Positions 7,946 to 15,913 are shown, counted from the first letter of the stretch. The stretch: DNA of 22,262 nucleotides from CAZRDB01 sp964598695 (GCA_964598695.1 CAZRDB010000067.1:1-22262), one strand, 5' to 3'. The notes: generated from the sequence alone by a model not told the origin. Numbers and translations: made by a program.

Positions 7946-9140
7946 ATGTGTGCGATTCGCGTACTCGTAGTCGACGACTCGGCCTTCATGCGCAAGATGG
8001 TCTCTGACATCCTGTCGCAGAAGCCCGAGTTCGAGGTCGTCGGAGCGGCCCGCAACGGCCAGGAAGGCCTCGAGCTGGTCCGCTCCCTGCGGCCCGACGT
8101 CATCACGCTCGATGTCGAGATGCCCGTCCTCGACGGCCTCGCGACGCTGGCTCAGGTCATGAAGGAGCAGCCCACGCCGGTCGTGATGCTCTCCAGCCTG
8201 ACGGCCGACGGCGCCGACACGACGATGCGGGCGCTCCACCTCGGCGCCGTCGACTTCGTACACAAGCCCTCGGGCGCGATCTCGCTCGACATCGCCAAGG
8301 TCGGCGACGAGATCGTCGCGCGGGTCGCACAGGCGGCCCGCGCCAACCTCCGCGGCGTCTCGCGGCCCCCTGGACGGACTGCGGGCGGGGCCACGGCTGA
8401 GGCGCCCGCGGGCGCCCCGGCAGCCGGGCCGCCCGCGGCGCGGCCCGCGCGGGCGGCCTCGTACCGGGCGATCGTCGCGATCGGGACCTCGACGGGAGGG
8501 CCTCGGGCGCTGCAGGAGGTCGTCCCCAAGATCCCGGGCGGGATCGAGGCGGCGATCGTGATCGTGCAGCACATGCCGCCGAAGTTCACCAAGTCCCTTG
8601 CCGAGCGCCTCGACTCGCTGAGCCAGATCAGCGTCTCGGAGGCCGAGGAGGGCGACACCCTGCGTCCGGGCCATGCCTACCTGGCGCCGGGCGGCTACCA
8701 CATGCGGGTGGCGCGCGGCAACCGGATCGTCCTGAGCCAGGAGCCCCCGCTGTGGGGCGTGCGGCCGGCAGCCGACCTACTGCTCGAGTCGGTGGCCGTC
8801 GAGTACGGCCCCCGGGTGGTCGGCGTGATCATGACCGGCATGGGCCACGGCGGCGCGGCCGCGATGAAGCGGCTCCCGGAGCGCGGCGGCGCCACGATCG
8901 CCGCGAGNNNNNNNNNNGGCCCCGGGGGGGGGGGGGTTAAATTACCGGCTTGGGGCCAAAGGGGCGGGCCCGTTTTTAGGTTTAAATGGTGGGGGGGGGG
9001 GCAAGATCGCCGAGAGCGAGGAGACCTGCGTCATCTACGGGATGCCTCGGGCGGTCGTCGAGGCCGGCGCCGCCGACCACGTCGAGCCGCTCGGCGGGAT
9101 CCCGGCGCGGATCGCGGAGTGCGTGCGCGCGGTCCGCTAA
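7946..9140 (+). CDS. cheB: Protein-glutamate methylesterase CheB, interrupted by assembly gap
   Basis: CheB removes methyl groups from receptors when its receiver domain is phosphorylated by CheA. The ATG at 7946 follows GGAG (7933-7936). The receiver domain (about 1-125) has Asp10/Asp11, phospho-acceptor Asp56 and the HKPSG loop. An Ala/Pro-rich linker follows, then the esterase domain with Ser182 (IGTSTGGP) and His209 (QHMPPKF). The third triad residue is expected in MTGMGxDGA, but the sequence reads MTGMGHGGA, placing Gly302 at the Asp position. The frame is broken by 10 Ns at 8908-8917 and doubtful sequence up to about 9001. It resumes at 9003 in another frame with KIAESEETCVIYGMPRAV and ends at 9140. 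Both flanks encode the same TIA[Q/E] motif, so the true protein is probably about 361 residues with nothing missing. Confidence 0.93.
8908..8917. other. Assembly gap (10 Ns) inside cheB
   Basis: Ten N bases, a conventional scaffold-gap filler, fall within the CheB esterase domain. The size is nominal; the reading frame on the right (9003 onward) differs from that on the left. Comparing the flanks suggests that they overlap rather than being separated. Confidence 0.97.
8918..9001. other. Low-quality sequence next to the gap
   Basis: This stretch contains a run of 13 Gs (8924-8936), a run of 11 Gs (8991-9001), and AT-rich fragments such as TTAAATTA and TTTTTAGGTTTAAA, quite unlike the rest of the window. 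It encodes no part of CheB in any frame I could follow. Poly-G runs at read ends are typical of two-colour sequencing chemistry, so this is most likely misassembled poor read ends. Confidence 0.85.
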
Positions 9141-9164
9141 GCGACCGCGGACAAGGAGCCGTCC

Positions 9165-9977
9165 ATGCTGTTCGGCCCTGAGCCCAAGGTGGAGACCGAT
9201 GCCGAGTTCGCGACCTTCTGTCGGCGGATCCACGCTCTGACCGGGATCGATCTCGCCAGCTACAAGGGCAACCAGATGCGCCGCCGGCTGCGGAGCCTGG
9301 CGACGCGGGAGGGGCTCGACCACGTGCTCCCCTACGCCCAGGCGCTCGAGGGCGATCGGGCGATGCTCGAACGGTTCCTCGACCGGATCACGATCAACGT
9401 CTCGGAGTTGTTCCGCAACCCCGAGAAGTTCGACCAGCTCCGCGACGACTTCCTCGCCCCGCTGGCCAAGAGCACGCAGCGGCTGAAGATCTGGTCGGCC
9501 GGGTGCTCGTACGGCGCCGAGATCTACTCGGTGGCGATGATCCTGGACAGCCTCGGCGCCGGCCAGGGCCCCAAGCTGCTGGGCTCCGACATCGACATCC
9601 GGATCCTCGAGCGAGCCCGCAAGGGGATCTTCCAGGCCACCGACATGAAGAACGTGGCTCCCGCTCTGATCCAGCGGCACTTCACGCAGACGGGGCCGGA
9701 CGAGTGGACGATCAGCGACGCACTGCGGCGCCGGGTGGAGTTCCGGCGCCATGACCTACTGCGCGACCCGTATGAGAGTGGCTTCCACGTGATCCTGTGC
9801 CGCAACGTGGTGATCTACTTCACGGAGGAGGCCAAGGACGTGCTCTACCGAAAGTTCTACGACGCGCTTGTGCCCGGAGGCATCCTCTTCGTCGGAGGCA
9901 CGGAGAGGATCATGGGCTCTCGGGAGATCGGTTTCGAGAGTCCGAAGAGCTTCTTCTACCGCAGACCGGGCGCCTAG
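9165..9977 (+). CDS. cheR: Chemoreceptor methyltransferase CheR
   Basis: CheR methylates receptor glutamates using S-adenosylmethionine and opposes CheB. The 270-residue protein has the usual length. The helical N-terminal domain (about 10-75) contains GIDLASYKGNQMRRRL, and NVSELFRNPEKFD spans 78-90. The SAM-binding motif is WSAGCSYGAEIYS (110-122), SDIDIRILERAR follows (141-152), and LCRNVVIYF (211-219) is the signature late motif. The ATG at 9165 follows AAGGAG (9153-9158) at 6 bases and lies 24 bp after cheB. No TPR or other C-terminal extension is present. Confidence 0.97.
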   Translation: MLFGPEPKVETDAEFATFCRRIHALTGIDLASYKGNQMRRRLRSLATREGLDHVLPYAQALEGDRAMLERFLDRITINVSELFRNPEKFDQLRDDFLAPLAKSTQRLKIWSAGCSYGAEIYSVAMILDSLGAGQGPKLLGSDIDIRILERARKGIFQATDMKNVAPALIQRHFTQTGPDEWTISDALRRRVEFRRHDLLRDPYESGFHVILCRNVVIYFTEEAKDVLYRKFYDALVPGGILFVGGTERIMGSREIGFESPKSFFYRRPGA

Positions 9978-10066
9978 AGAAGGCATCGCGGCCCCGGTCG
10001 AGGAATGAACGAGTAGGCTGCCTGCAGAGGCCATCCCTGCACGCCGAACCACGGAGGCGGTGACCT

Positions 10067-10429
10067 GTGGCGAGTATCATGATCGTCGACGACGCGATGT
10101 TCATGCGCGTGACGCTGCGGAACATCTTGACCAAGGAAGGGCACGAGATCGTCGCCGAGAGCGACAATGGCGAGGACGCCGTCGCCCGTTACCTTGAGCT
10201 GCGCCCCGACGTGGTCACCATGGACATCACGATGCCGAAGATGGACGGGATCGCGGCCGTCCGCGAGATCGTCGCGGCCGACCCCAGCGCCCGGGTCATC
10301 ATGTGCACGGCCATGGGACAGAAGAACATGGTGTTGGAGGCGATCCAGGCGGGAGCGAAGGACTTCATCGTGAAGCCCTTCCAGCCGGAGCGCGTCATCG
10401 AGGGGATCAACAAGGCGCTCGGCGCGTAG
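10067..10429 (+). CDS. cheY: Chemotaxis response regulator CheY
   Basis: This is a 120-residue stand-alone receiver domain. Acidic pocket residues Asp8 and Asp9, phospho-acceptor Asp53 (VTMDITMPKMDG), Thr81 and Lys103 (VKPF) are all present. Ala82-Met83 follow the Thr, as in Bacillus/Thermotoga-type CheY. The GTG start follows GGAGG (10053-10057) at 9 bases. In this setting it is the likely flagellar-switch messenger and substrate of CheC. The 89-bp space after cheR shows no clear promoter. Confidence 0.96.
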   Translation: MASIMIVDDAMFMRVTLRNILTKEGHEIVAESDNGEDAVARYLELRPDVVTMDITMPKMDGIAAVREIVAADPSARVIMCTAMGQKNMVLEAIQAGAKDFIVKPFQPERVIEGINKALGA

Positions 10430-10501
10430 ACTCACCCCGGGCCTGCAGCTTCGCGCGCCCGAGCACGGACGGGCGTCACGCTGCAGAGAGACACTGCGGG
10501 C

Positions 10502-10535
10502 AGGGCCGTGCGAGTGTCCCGGAAGCCACGGCCCT
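10502..10535 (+). repeat. Inverted repeat between cheY and the J-domain/CheW gene
   Basis: AGGGCCGTG (10502-10510) and CACGGCCCT (10527-10535) are perfect 9-bp inverted arms around a 16-nt loop. The hairpin lies in the 130-bp gap after cheY and 24 bp before the next start. There is no T tract. It could be an attenuating or stabilising RNA structure, or a weak terminator. Confidence 0.45.
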
Positions 10536-10559
10536 CCGCGACCGGAGGCGGAGACAAGC

Positions 10560-11273
10560 ATGAGCCCCGATGAGTGTCGGCGGATTCTCGGCGTGGACCG
10601 ACACGCGGCGCTGGAGGAGCTGAAGCGCGCGAAGAAGCGCCTTCTCCTCCAGTACCACCCGGACCAGAACCCCGGGCGCCGCGAGTGGGCCGATCGCCAG
10701 ACCAAGCTCGTGCTGATCGCCTACGATCTTCTGCTCGCCGCCGCCGCCGAGCCCTCGTCGCGCCCCACGCGCCCCGCGAGCCAGGGCGGCGTCGGCCACG
10801 TCGGCTTCCAGAGCCCGCGGCGACCGGAGCCGGAGCCCCGGACGGTCCACAAGGACCTCCACTACGTGATCGTGCGGCTCCACGGCCAACTGCTCGGACT
10901 CCCGCTCTCGCAGGTCGTCCAGGTCGTGCCGCTCAACCGCCAGGAGTTCCATGCGCTCAGCGGCGCCCTCCACCGGCTCGCGATCGGCTACGTCTCCTAC
11001 AACCGCATGCAGATGCCGCTGCTCGATGTGGGGGCGGCGCTCGGGTACGACAAGACGGAGGCCGACGACTGCCGGCACTTCGTGGTGGTCAACGCGCGAG
11101 CGGGCCAGGTGGCGGTCGCCGTCGACCAGGTCGAGCAGTTGGCCACGATCAACGCGACCGCGATCGAGCCGGCCGGCCAGTTCGCGCCGCGCCACAAAGA
11201 CCTCCTGAAGGGCATCTTCCACTGGAACGACGGCTGCGTCGCCATCCCGGACCTGGACGCGATCCTCTGCTGA
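10560..11273 (+). CDS. J-domain/CheW fusion protein
   Basis: This 237-residue protein joins two domains rarely seen together. Residues 3-60 look like a short DnaJ J-domain: CRRILGVDRHAALEELKRA, then QYHPDQNPG with the hallmark His33-Pro34-Asp35, then a third helix. A linker of about 40 Pro/Arg-rich residues follows. Residues 101-237 are a CheW-like domain (YVIVRLHGQLLGLPLSQVVQVV, later FVVVNARAGQVAVAVDQVEQL, ending VAIPDLDAILC). The NLRG segment of ordinary CheW (GVTNLRGVIVPIVDL in E. coli) aligns with GYVSYNRMQMPLLDV, so the conserved Arg62 position is Asn148. The J-domain would recruit an Hsp70 (DnaK) and stimulate its ATPase; the CheW part would dock on CheA or receptors. ATG at 10560 follows GGAG at 10550-10553. 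Domain calls are fairly firm; function is inference. Confidence 0.85.
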   Translation: MSPDECRRILGVDRHAALEELKRAKKRLLLQYHPDQNPGRREWADRQTKLVLIAYDLLLAAAAEPSSRPTRPASQGGVGHVGFQSPRRPEPEPRTVHKDLHYVIVRLHGQLLGLPLSQVVQVVPLNRQEFHALSGALHRLAIGYVSYNRMQMPLLDVGAALGYDKTEADDCRHFVVVNARAGQVAVAVDQVEQLATINATAIEPAGQFAPRHKDLLKGIFHWNDGCVAIPDLDAILC

Positions 11274-11375
11274 CGGGGTCGGCGACGCCTGGACGGACGA
11301 CCGCCGATGGGCGTATCCTGCGGGGCCGTGCCAGTACCCGGGTGGGGCACGCGCAAGGGGACAAGGAGCGGTAGC

Positions 11376-11720
11376 ATGGAACTCACGGTCAGCGCCCAGC
11401 AGGGACGCGAGGGCGTCCTGATCGTCCGGGTGAGTGGTGAGATCGACTCGACGACCTCGGAGCGTTTCCGCGAGCAGCTCGTCGGCTTCATCGGCGACAC
11501 GACGCGGCACCTGATCGTCGATTTCGGCGACGTCACCTACATCAACAGCAGCGGCCTCGGAGCCCTCGTCGCCGCCTACAAGCGCGTGCGCTCGAGCGAC
11601 GGCTCGCTCAAGCTGTGCCGGGTGCGCGGCACGATCGCCGCCGTCATGAGCCTCATCCGCCTCGACAAGATGGTCGAGATCTACGAGTCGGAGGAGCGGG
11701 CGCTCGACTCCATCGCGTAG
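11376..11720 (+). CDS. STAS-domain anti-sigma factor antagonist
   Basis: This 114-residue protein is a single STAS domain of the SpoIIAA/RsbV type. These proteins bind anti-sigma-factor kinases when unphosphorylated and are switched off by serine phosphorylation. The signature VDFGDVTYINSSGLGAL (48-64) contains Ser58, the position phosphorylated in SpoIIAA. The early part GVLIVRVSGEIDSTTSERFRE is typical of the family. ATG at 11376 follows AAGGAG (11363-11368) at 7 bases. No partner kinase or phosphatase gene is in the window. Its position at the end of the chemotaxis cluster suggests a link to motility or stress output. Confidence 0.92.
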   Translation: MELTVSAQQGREGVLIVRVSGEIDSTTSERFREQLVGFIGDTTRHLIVDFGDVTYINSSGLGALVAAYKRVRSSDGSLKLCRVRGTIAAVMSLIRLDKMVEIYESEERALDSIA

Positions 11721-11757
11721 CGGCGTCTCGCGCGGGGTGGATGGAGGGACTGGCGGC

Positions 11758-12894
11758 GTGACCCATCGGCAGCGCTACATCGAGACCGTACGGTTCGGCA
11801 CTCCCGATCGTGTTCCGTTCTCCCCCGGGGGACCTCGCGAATCGACCCTCCGCGCCTGGCGCGAGCAGGGGCTGCGCGAGGGCGCGCCCTGGTGGCCGCA
11901 GCTCTGCGAGGCCGTGGGGATCACGCCCGACGAGGAGCCCGAGACGATCGGGACCGGCGTCTCCTTCCGGCTCATGCCCGAGTTCGAGGAGCGGATCCTC
12001 GAGCACCGCGACGGCCACTACATCCTCCAGGACTACATGGGCGCCGTCGTCGAGGTCTCCGACTGCTACGACGCCTCCTACATCCGGAGCGCCAAGGACT
12101 TCGTCACCCGCAAGTGGCACCGCTTCCCCGTCACCTGCCGCGAGGACTTCGACGAACGGATCCGCTTCCGCTACGACCCCGCGACGCCGGCGCGCTACCC
12201 GGCCGGCGATCCCGCCTCCCTTGCCCGGCTCGCCGGCCCCGAGCGGCGCTCCGTGCTGCTCGTCTCGGTCAACGGCCCCTTCTGGCAGCTCCGCGAGTGG
12301 TGCGGCTTCGAGTACCTCTGCGAGCTGTTCGTCGACGATCCCGAATTCGTCCGCGAGATGGTCGAGGTCTGGGCCGCGTTCGTCGACCAGGTGCTGCGTC
12401 GGATCCTCGCCCACACCGACATCGACCGGATCCACGTCTCCGAGGACATGGCCTACAAGAGCCACGCGATGATCTCGCCCGCGATGACCCGCGAGTTCCT
12501 CGTCCCCTGCTACCGCCGCTGGCTCGCGACGGCCACCGCCGGGGGCTGCAGCGTCTTCGGCATCGACTCCGACGGCTACGTCGGCGACCTGATCCCCGTC
12601 TGGATCGACGCCGGGGTTCACCTCTGCGACCCGATGGAGGTCGCGGCCGGCAACGACCTCCCGGCCTTCCGCGCGCAGTTCGGTCGCGCGATGGCCTACG
12701 GCGGCGGCATCGACAAGCGCGCGATCGCCAAGGGCGGCGAGACCATGCGCGCGGAGCTGCGGCGGGTCATCCCGCCTCTGCTCCGCGACGGCGGGTTCAT
12801 CCCGAGCTGCGACCACGGCGTCCCCCCCGACATCTCCTGGCCCGCCTTCGTCGACTACAGCCGCGAGCTGGCCGCCTACTGCGGCTGGCGTTAG
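11758..12894 (+). CDS. Uroporphyrinogen decarboxylase-family protein of unknown substrate
   Basis: This is a 378-residue TIM-barrel-type protein of the URO-D superfamily, which contains heme-pathway HemE and corrinoid-linked methyltransferases such as MtaA. It begins with THRQRYIETVRFGTPDRVPF, the usual opening of the non-HemE branch. Later motifs are RIHVSEDMAYKSHAMISP, FGIDSDGYVGDLIPVW, YGGGIDKRAIAKGG and CDHGVPPDISW near the C-terminus. The GTG at 11758 follows GGAGGG (11743-11748) at 9 bases; an upstream GTG at 11737 would add only a Gly-rich tail. Absence of HemE-type motifs and of neighbouring heme genes argues against heme synthesis. A methyl-transfer role is possible, but no corrinoid protein is nearby. 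Confidence 0.85.
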   Translation: MTHRQRYIETVRFGTPDRVPFSPGGPRESTLRAWREQGLREGAPWWPQLCEAVGITPDEEPETIGTGVSFRLMPEFEERILEHRDGHYILQDYMGAVVEVSDCYDASYIRSAKDFVTRKWHRFPVTCREDFDERIRFRYDPATPARYPAGDPASLARLAGPERRSVLLVSVNGPFWQLREWCGFEYLCELFVDDPEFVREMVEVWAAFVDQVLRRILAHTDIDRIHVSEDMAYKSHAMISPAMTREFLVPCYRRWLATATAGGCSVFGIDSDGYVGDLIPVWIDAGVHLCDPMEVAAGNDLPAFRAQFGRAMAYGGGIDKRAIAKGGETMRAELRRVIPPLLRDGGFIPSCDHGVPPDISWPAFVDYSRELAAYCGWR

Positions 12895-12980
12895 CGCGGC
12901 GCGCGAGGGAACCCAACCGGATCGACGACACTCTCACTGACGGGCGGGCCGGCGGGGGCCGACGGAGAGGATGATCCGAG

Positions 12981-15227
12981 ATGGCGCTCTTCCTGACTCG
13001 TGCCCTGGGCTCGATCGCGGCATGCGCGCTCTGCGCCGCGCTCGCGGGCGCCGAGGAGGTGACGCTGGTGGAGCGGGCGGCCGACACGGCTCCCTCGTTC
13101 ACGCGGCACTACCGGCCGGTCGCGGCCGAGACGCGCGGGCAGGTGCGGCCCACGGCACTCCCCCTCGACGTGACCGCAATCGTCAACCGCGGCGATCTCC
13201 CGTACGGCGACGGGGAGCGGGTCGAACAGGCGCTGTCGCGGAACGGCTTCGTGGTGGTCCCGCAGTACATGCAGGAGGACATGGTCTCCTACTACAAGGA
13301 CCAGGGCGAGCGCGACCGCGCGATCTACGTCACGACCGACAGCCTGCTCAATCTGTTCCACGTCCAGTTCGACACCGCGCTCCGGGAGACCGAGGAGAGC
13401 CGGCTGGCGCCGCTCATGGCGCGGTTCAGCCAGGCGATGCTCGACCGCAGCCTGGCCCAGTACAACGCGTTCGACGCGCCCGTGCTCAAGGAGGCCGCCC
13501 GCCGCAACCTCGCCTACTTCGGGGTCGGCCTGGCGCTGCTCGAGGGCGACGAGCGTAGCGGACCGGCCCATCCCGCCGTCCGGGAGATCGTGGAGCAGGA
13601 GCTGGCCCTGGTCGCCGGCCACGAGGGCATGACCGAGAGCCCGCTCTTCGGATACGACGAGGACTACTCGCAGTACGTCCCGCGCGGCCACTACACGAAG
13701 AGCCCGCGGCTCGAGGCCTACTTCCGGGCGATGATGTGGTACGGCCGCATGACGATGCTGCTCAAGGGCAAGGAGCCGGGCATCGACAGCGCGCTGGTGA
13801 GCGCCGAGGAAGCGCGGATCCAGACCGTCCAGGCACTGCTGATCGCCGGGCTTCTCGGCGAGGACTCCGACGCGGCCGCGCGCGAGCTTCGTGGGCCCTG
13901 GCAGACGGTCTACGCCGTGACCGGCTTCTTCGTCGGCGCCGCCGACGACCTCACGCCCGCCGAGTACGCCGCGGAGCTGCGCGCGGTGCTGGGCGCCTCG
14001 TTCGACTGGACCCGGCTCGGCGATGAGGCAACCTACCCCGCCGTGCGCGAGCGCCTCGCCGCCCTGCGATCGCCCGCGATCTTCGGCGGGCAGGGCGACC
14101 TCGTGCTGATGCCGCCGTTCTCGCCGGAGCAGCTCGACGAGGTGCTCGACGCCTCGAAGGGCATGCGCCTGATGGGCCAGCGGTTCGTGCCCGACTCCCA
14201 CATGTTCCAGCGGCTTGTCTTCCCCGCAGTCGGCCGCCACACGGGCCCCGAGCAGCCCTTCACGCTCGGCGAGACGCCCGGGGGGGCGGTACGGGTCTTC
14301 CCGCGCGGCCTCGACGTGCTGGCGGTACTCGGCAGCGACCGGGCCCTCGAGATCCTCCGGAGCGAGGGCGACACCGCCTACGAAGGCTACGACGACTCGG
14401 TGAAGGAGCTGCGGGCCGAGTTCGCCGCGCTGCCCGACACGGAGTGGCGGCGCAGCCTCTACTGGTGCTGGCTCGACACGTTGCGCGCGATGGTGGAACC
14501 GGCGCCGGAGGGCTACCCGAGCTACATGCGGAGCCCGGCCTGGCAGGACCGGATGCTCCAGGGCGCCCTGGCCTCGTGGGCCACGCTGCGCCACGACACG
14601 ATCCTCTACGCCAAGCAGAGCTACACGCCGCTCGCGGGCGCGGCGCCCCCCGGCGAGGACGACGGCCCGCCGCCGGTCCCGCTCGGCTATGTCGAGCCGA
14701 TCCCGACCTTCTACGCGCGGCTGCTGGCCACGACCCGGATGCTCCACACGGGCCTCGAGCGGCTCGCGCTGCTCGACGAGGCCACCGCCGGCCGGCTGAC
14801 GGCACTCGACGAGGTGCTCGACCGCTGCCTGCGGATCTCGGAGCGCGAACTCGCGGGCCAATGGCTCGAGGAGGAGGACTACGCGTGGATCCTCGGGATC
14901 GGCCGTACGCTCGAGCGGACGCTCGACCGGACCGAGGACGAGGCGGCCAACCCGATGCTCGTGGCCGACGTGCACACCGACACCAACAGCGGCCTCGTGC
15001 TCGAGGAGGGCGTCGGCGCGATCCAGCACCTCGCGGTGGTCTGGTCGGGGCCGGACGGCAAGCCCCGGTGCGCCGTCGGCCCGATCCTCACCTACTACGA
15101 GTTCAAGCAGCCGATGGCCGACCGGCTCACCGACGAGGCCTGGCGTGAGATGGTCCACAGCGAGACCGCGCCGCTGCCTCCGGCCTGGACGACCGGCTAC
15201 CTCGGCGTGGCGGCGGAGGACGAGTAA
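12981..15227 (+). CDS. Secreted DUF3160-family protein
   Basis: This 748-residue protein starts with a probable signal peptide (MALFLTRALGSIAACALCAA, cleavage near Ala23), so it is probably exported. The rest matches the DUF3160 pattern: YVTTDSLLNLFHVQFDTALRE (about 116-136), YDEDYSQYVPRGHYTKSP, then YFRAMMWYGRMTML. A C-terminal part contains VADVHTDTNSGLVLEEGVG and GPILTYYEFKQP. The function of the family is not known to me. ATG at 12981 follows GGAGAGG (12963-12969); another ATG at 12971 is out of frame. The gene lies 86 bp after the URO-D gene and 69 bp before rubrerythrin. Confidence 0.88.
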   Translation: MALFLTRALGSIAACALCAALAGAEEVTLVERAADTAPSFTRHYRPVAAETRGQVRPTALPLDVTAIVNRGDLPYGDGERVEQALSRNGFVVVPQYMQEDMVSYYKDQGERDRAIYVTTDSLLNLFHVQFDTALRETEESRLAPLMARFSQAMLDRSLAQYNAFDAPVLKEAARRNLAYFGVGLALLEGDERSGPAHPAVREIVEQELALVAGHEGMTESPLFGYDEDYSQYVPRGHYTKSPRLEAYFRAMMWYGRMTMLLKGKEPGIDSALVSAEEARIQTVQALLIAGLLGEDSDAAARELRGPWQTVYAVTGFFVGAADDLTPAEYAAELRAVLGASFDWTRLGDEATYPAVRERLAALRSPAIFGGQGDLVLMPPFSPEQLDEVLDASKGMRLMGQRFVPDSHMFQRLVFPAVGRHTGPEQPFTLGETPGGAVRVFPRGLDVLAVLGSDRALEILRSEGDTAYEGYDDSVKELRAEFAALPDTEWRRSLYWCWLDTLRAMVEPAPEGYPSYMRSPAWQDRMLQGALASWATLRHDTILYAKQSYTPLAGAAPPGEDDGPPPVPLGYVEPIPTFYARLLATTRMLHTGLERLALLDEATAGRLTALDEVLDRCLRISERELAGQWLEEEDYAWILGIGRTLERTLDRTEDEAANPMLVADVHTDTNSGLVLEEGVGAIQHLAVVWSGPDGKPRCAVGPILTYYEFKQPMADRLTDEAWREMVHSETAPLPPAWTTGYLGVAAEDE

Positions 15228-15296
15228 GCGGGTGCAGGAGGGAAGCCCATCTCCGCGGAACGCCCGCTCGGGACGGCGGCGGAAGGAGCAGAGACC

Positions 15297-15845
15297 ATGC
15301 ATGACGTGACCGCGGCCAACCTGCGCAGCGCCTACGGCGGGGAGTCGATGGCCCACCAGCGCTACCTCGTCTGGTCCTCGAAAGCCGGGAAGGACGGATT
15401 CCCGAACGTGGCCCGCCTGTTCCAGGCCGTCTCACACTCCGAGCTGGTGCATGCCTGGAACCACTTCGTGAAGCTGAAGGCGGTCCCGGGCGAGGCCCAG
15501 GTCGTTGCCGGCGCCGGATTCGGCCTCGGCCCGACGGCCGAGAACCTCGCCGCCGCGATGGCCGGCGAAGCCTACGAGATCGCCGAGATGTACCCGGCCT
15601 TCATCCAGCTTGCCGAGTGGCAGGGCGAGGAGGGCGCGGCCCATTCGATGCGCAACGCGCTGGAGGCGGAGCGGACGCACCACGCGCTGTACGAGCGCGC
15701 GAAGGCGGCCGTGGAGGCGGGGCGGGATGCCGAACTCGGCGCCATCCATGTCTGCGACATGTGCGGCGCCACGGTCGAGGGCGACGCGCCGGACACCTGC
15801 CCGATCTGCGGGGCGGCGAAGGACCAGTTCGTCACGTTCGAGTAG
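15297..15845 (+). CDS. rbr: Rubrerythrin
   Basis: Rubrerythrins reduce hydrogen peroxide in the cytoplasm using a diiron centre fed by a rubredoxin-like iron site. The 182-residue protein is the classic two-domain form. The ferritin-like domain has Glu16 (GGESMAHQRY), Glu49-x2-His52, Glu91/Glu94 (GEAYEIAEMYPAF) and Glu125-x2-His128. The C-terminal rubredoxin-like knuckles are Cys153-x2-Cys156 and Cys168-x2-Cys171 (CPICG). ATG follows AAGGAG (15283-15288) at 8 bases. A rubrerythrin together with B12-dependent, oxygen-independent NrdJ suggests an anaerobe or a facultative or microaerophilic life style. A strong palindrome ends the unit. Confidence 0.95.
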   Translation: MHDVTAANLRSAYGGESMAHQRYLVWSSKAGKDGFPNVARLFQAVSHSELVHAWNHFVKLKAVPGEAQVVAGAGFGLGPTAENLAAAMAGEAYEIAEMYPAFIQLAEWQGEEGAAHSMRNALEAERTHHALYERAKAAVEAGRDAELGAIHVCDMCGATVEGDAPDTCPICGAAKDQFVTFE

Positions 15846-15868
15846 CGAACGGGACGCGAAGCGAAGGA

Positions 15869-15902
15869 CGAGCGGCCGGGCACACGTGTGCCCGGCCGCT
15901 CG
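15869..15902. terminator. Perfect 34-bp palindrome between convergent genes
   Basis: CGAGCGGCCGGGCACAC (15869-15885) is followed directly by its exact reverse complement (15886-15902). It lies 23 bp after the rubrerythrin stop and 11 bp past the stop of the opposing TPR/Yip1-like gene. It can form the same GC-rich hairpin from either strand and so could serve as a bidirectional terminator. There is no T tract, so a Rho-independent role is likely but not certain. Confidence 0.7.
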
Positions 15903-15913
15903 CGCGATCGAGC

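Noticed and set aside
7787..9181. Longer cheB-like frame starting at 7787 and running through the Ns to 9181
   Set aside because: The start lies inside the HDOD gene in another frame, and the part after the Ns is out of frame. The CheB start is at 7946 and its true end is at 9140.
11758..12894. HemE, the heme-pathway uroporphyrinogen decarboxylase
   Set aside because: The sequence follows the non-HemE branch of the superfamily, and no heme genes are nearby.
12891..15356. Open frame of 821 codons on the - strand opposite the DUF3160 gene
   Set aside because: It is a shadow of the DUF3160 gene; the + strand product has a signal peptide and family motifs.
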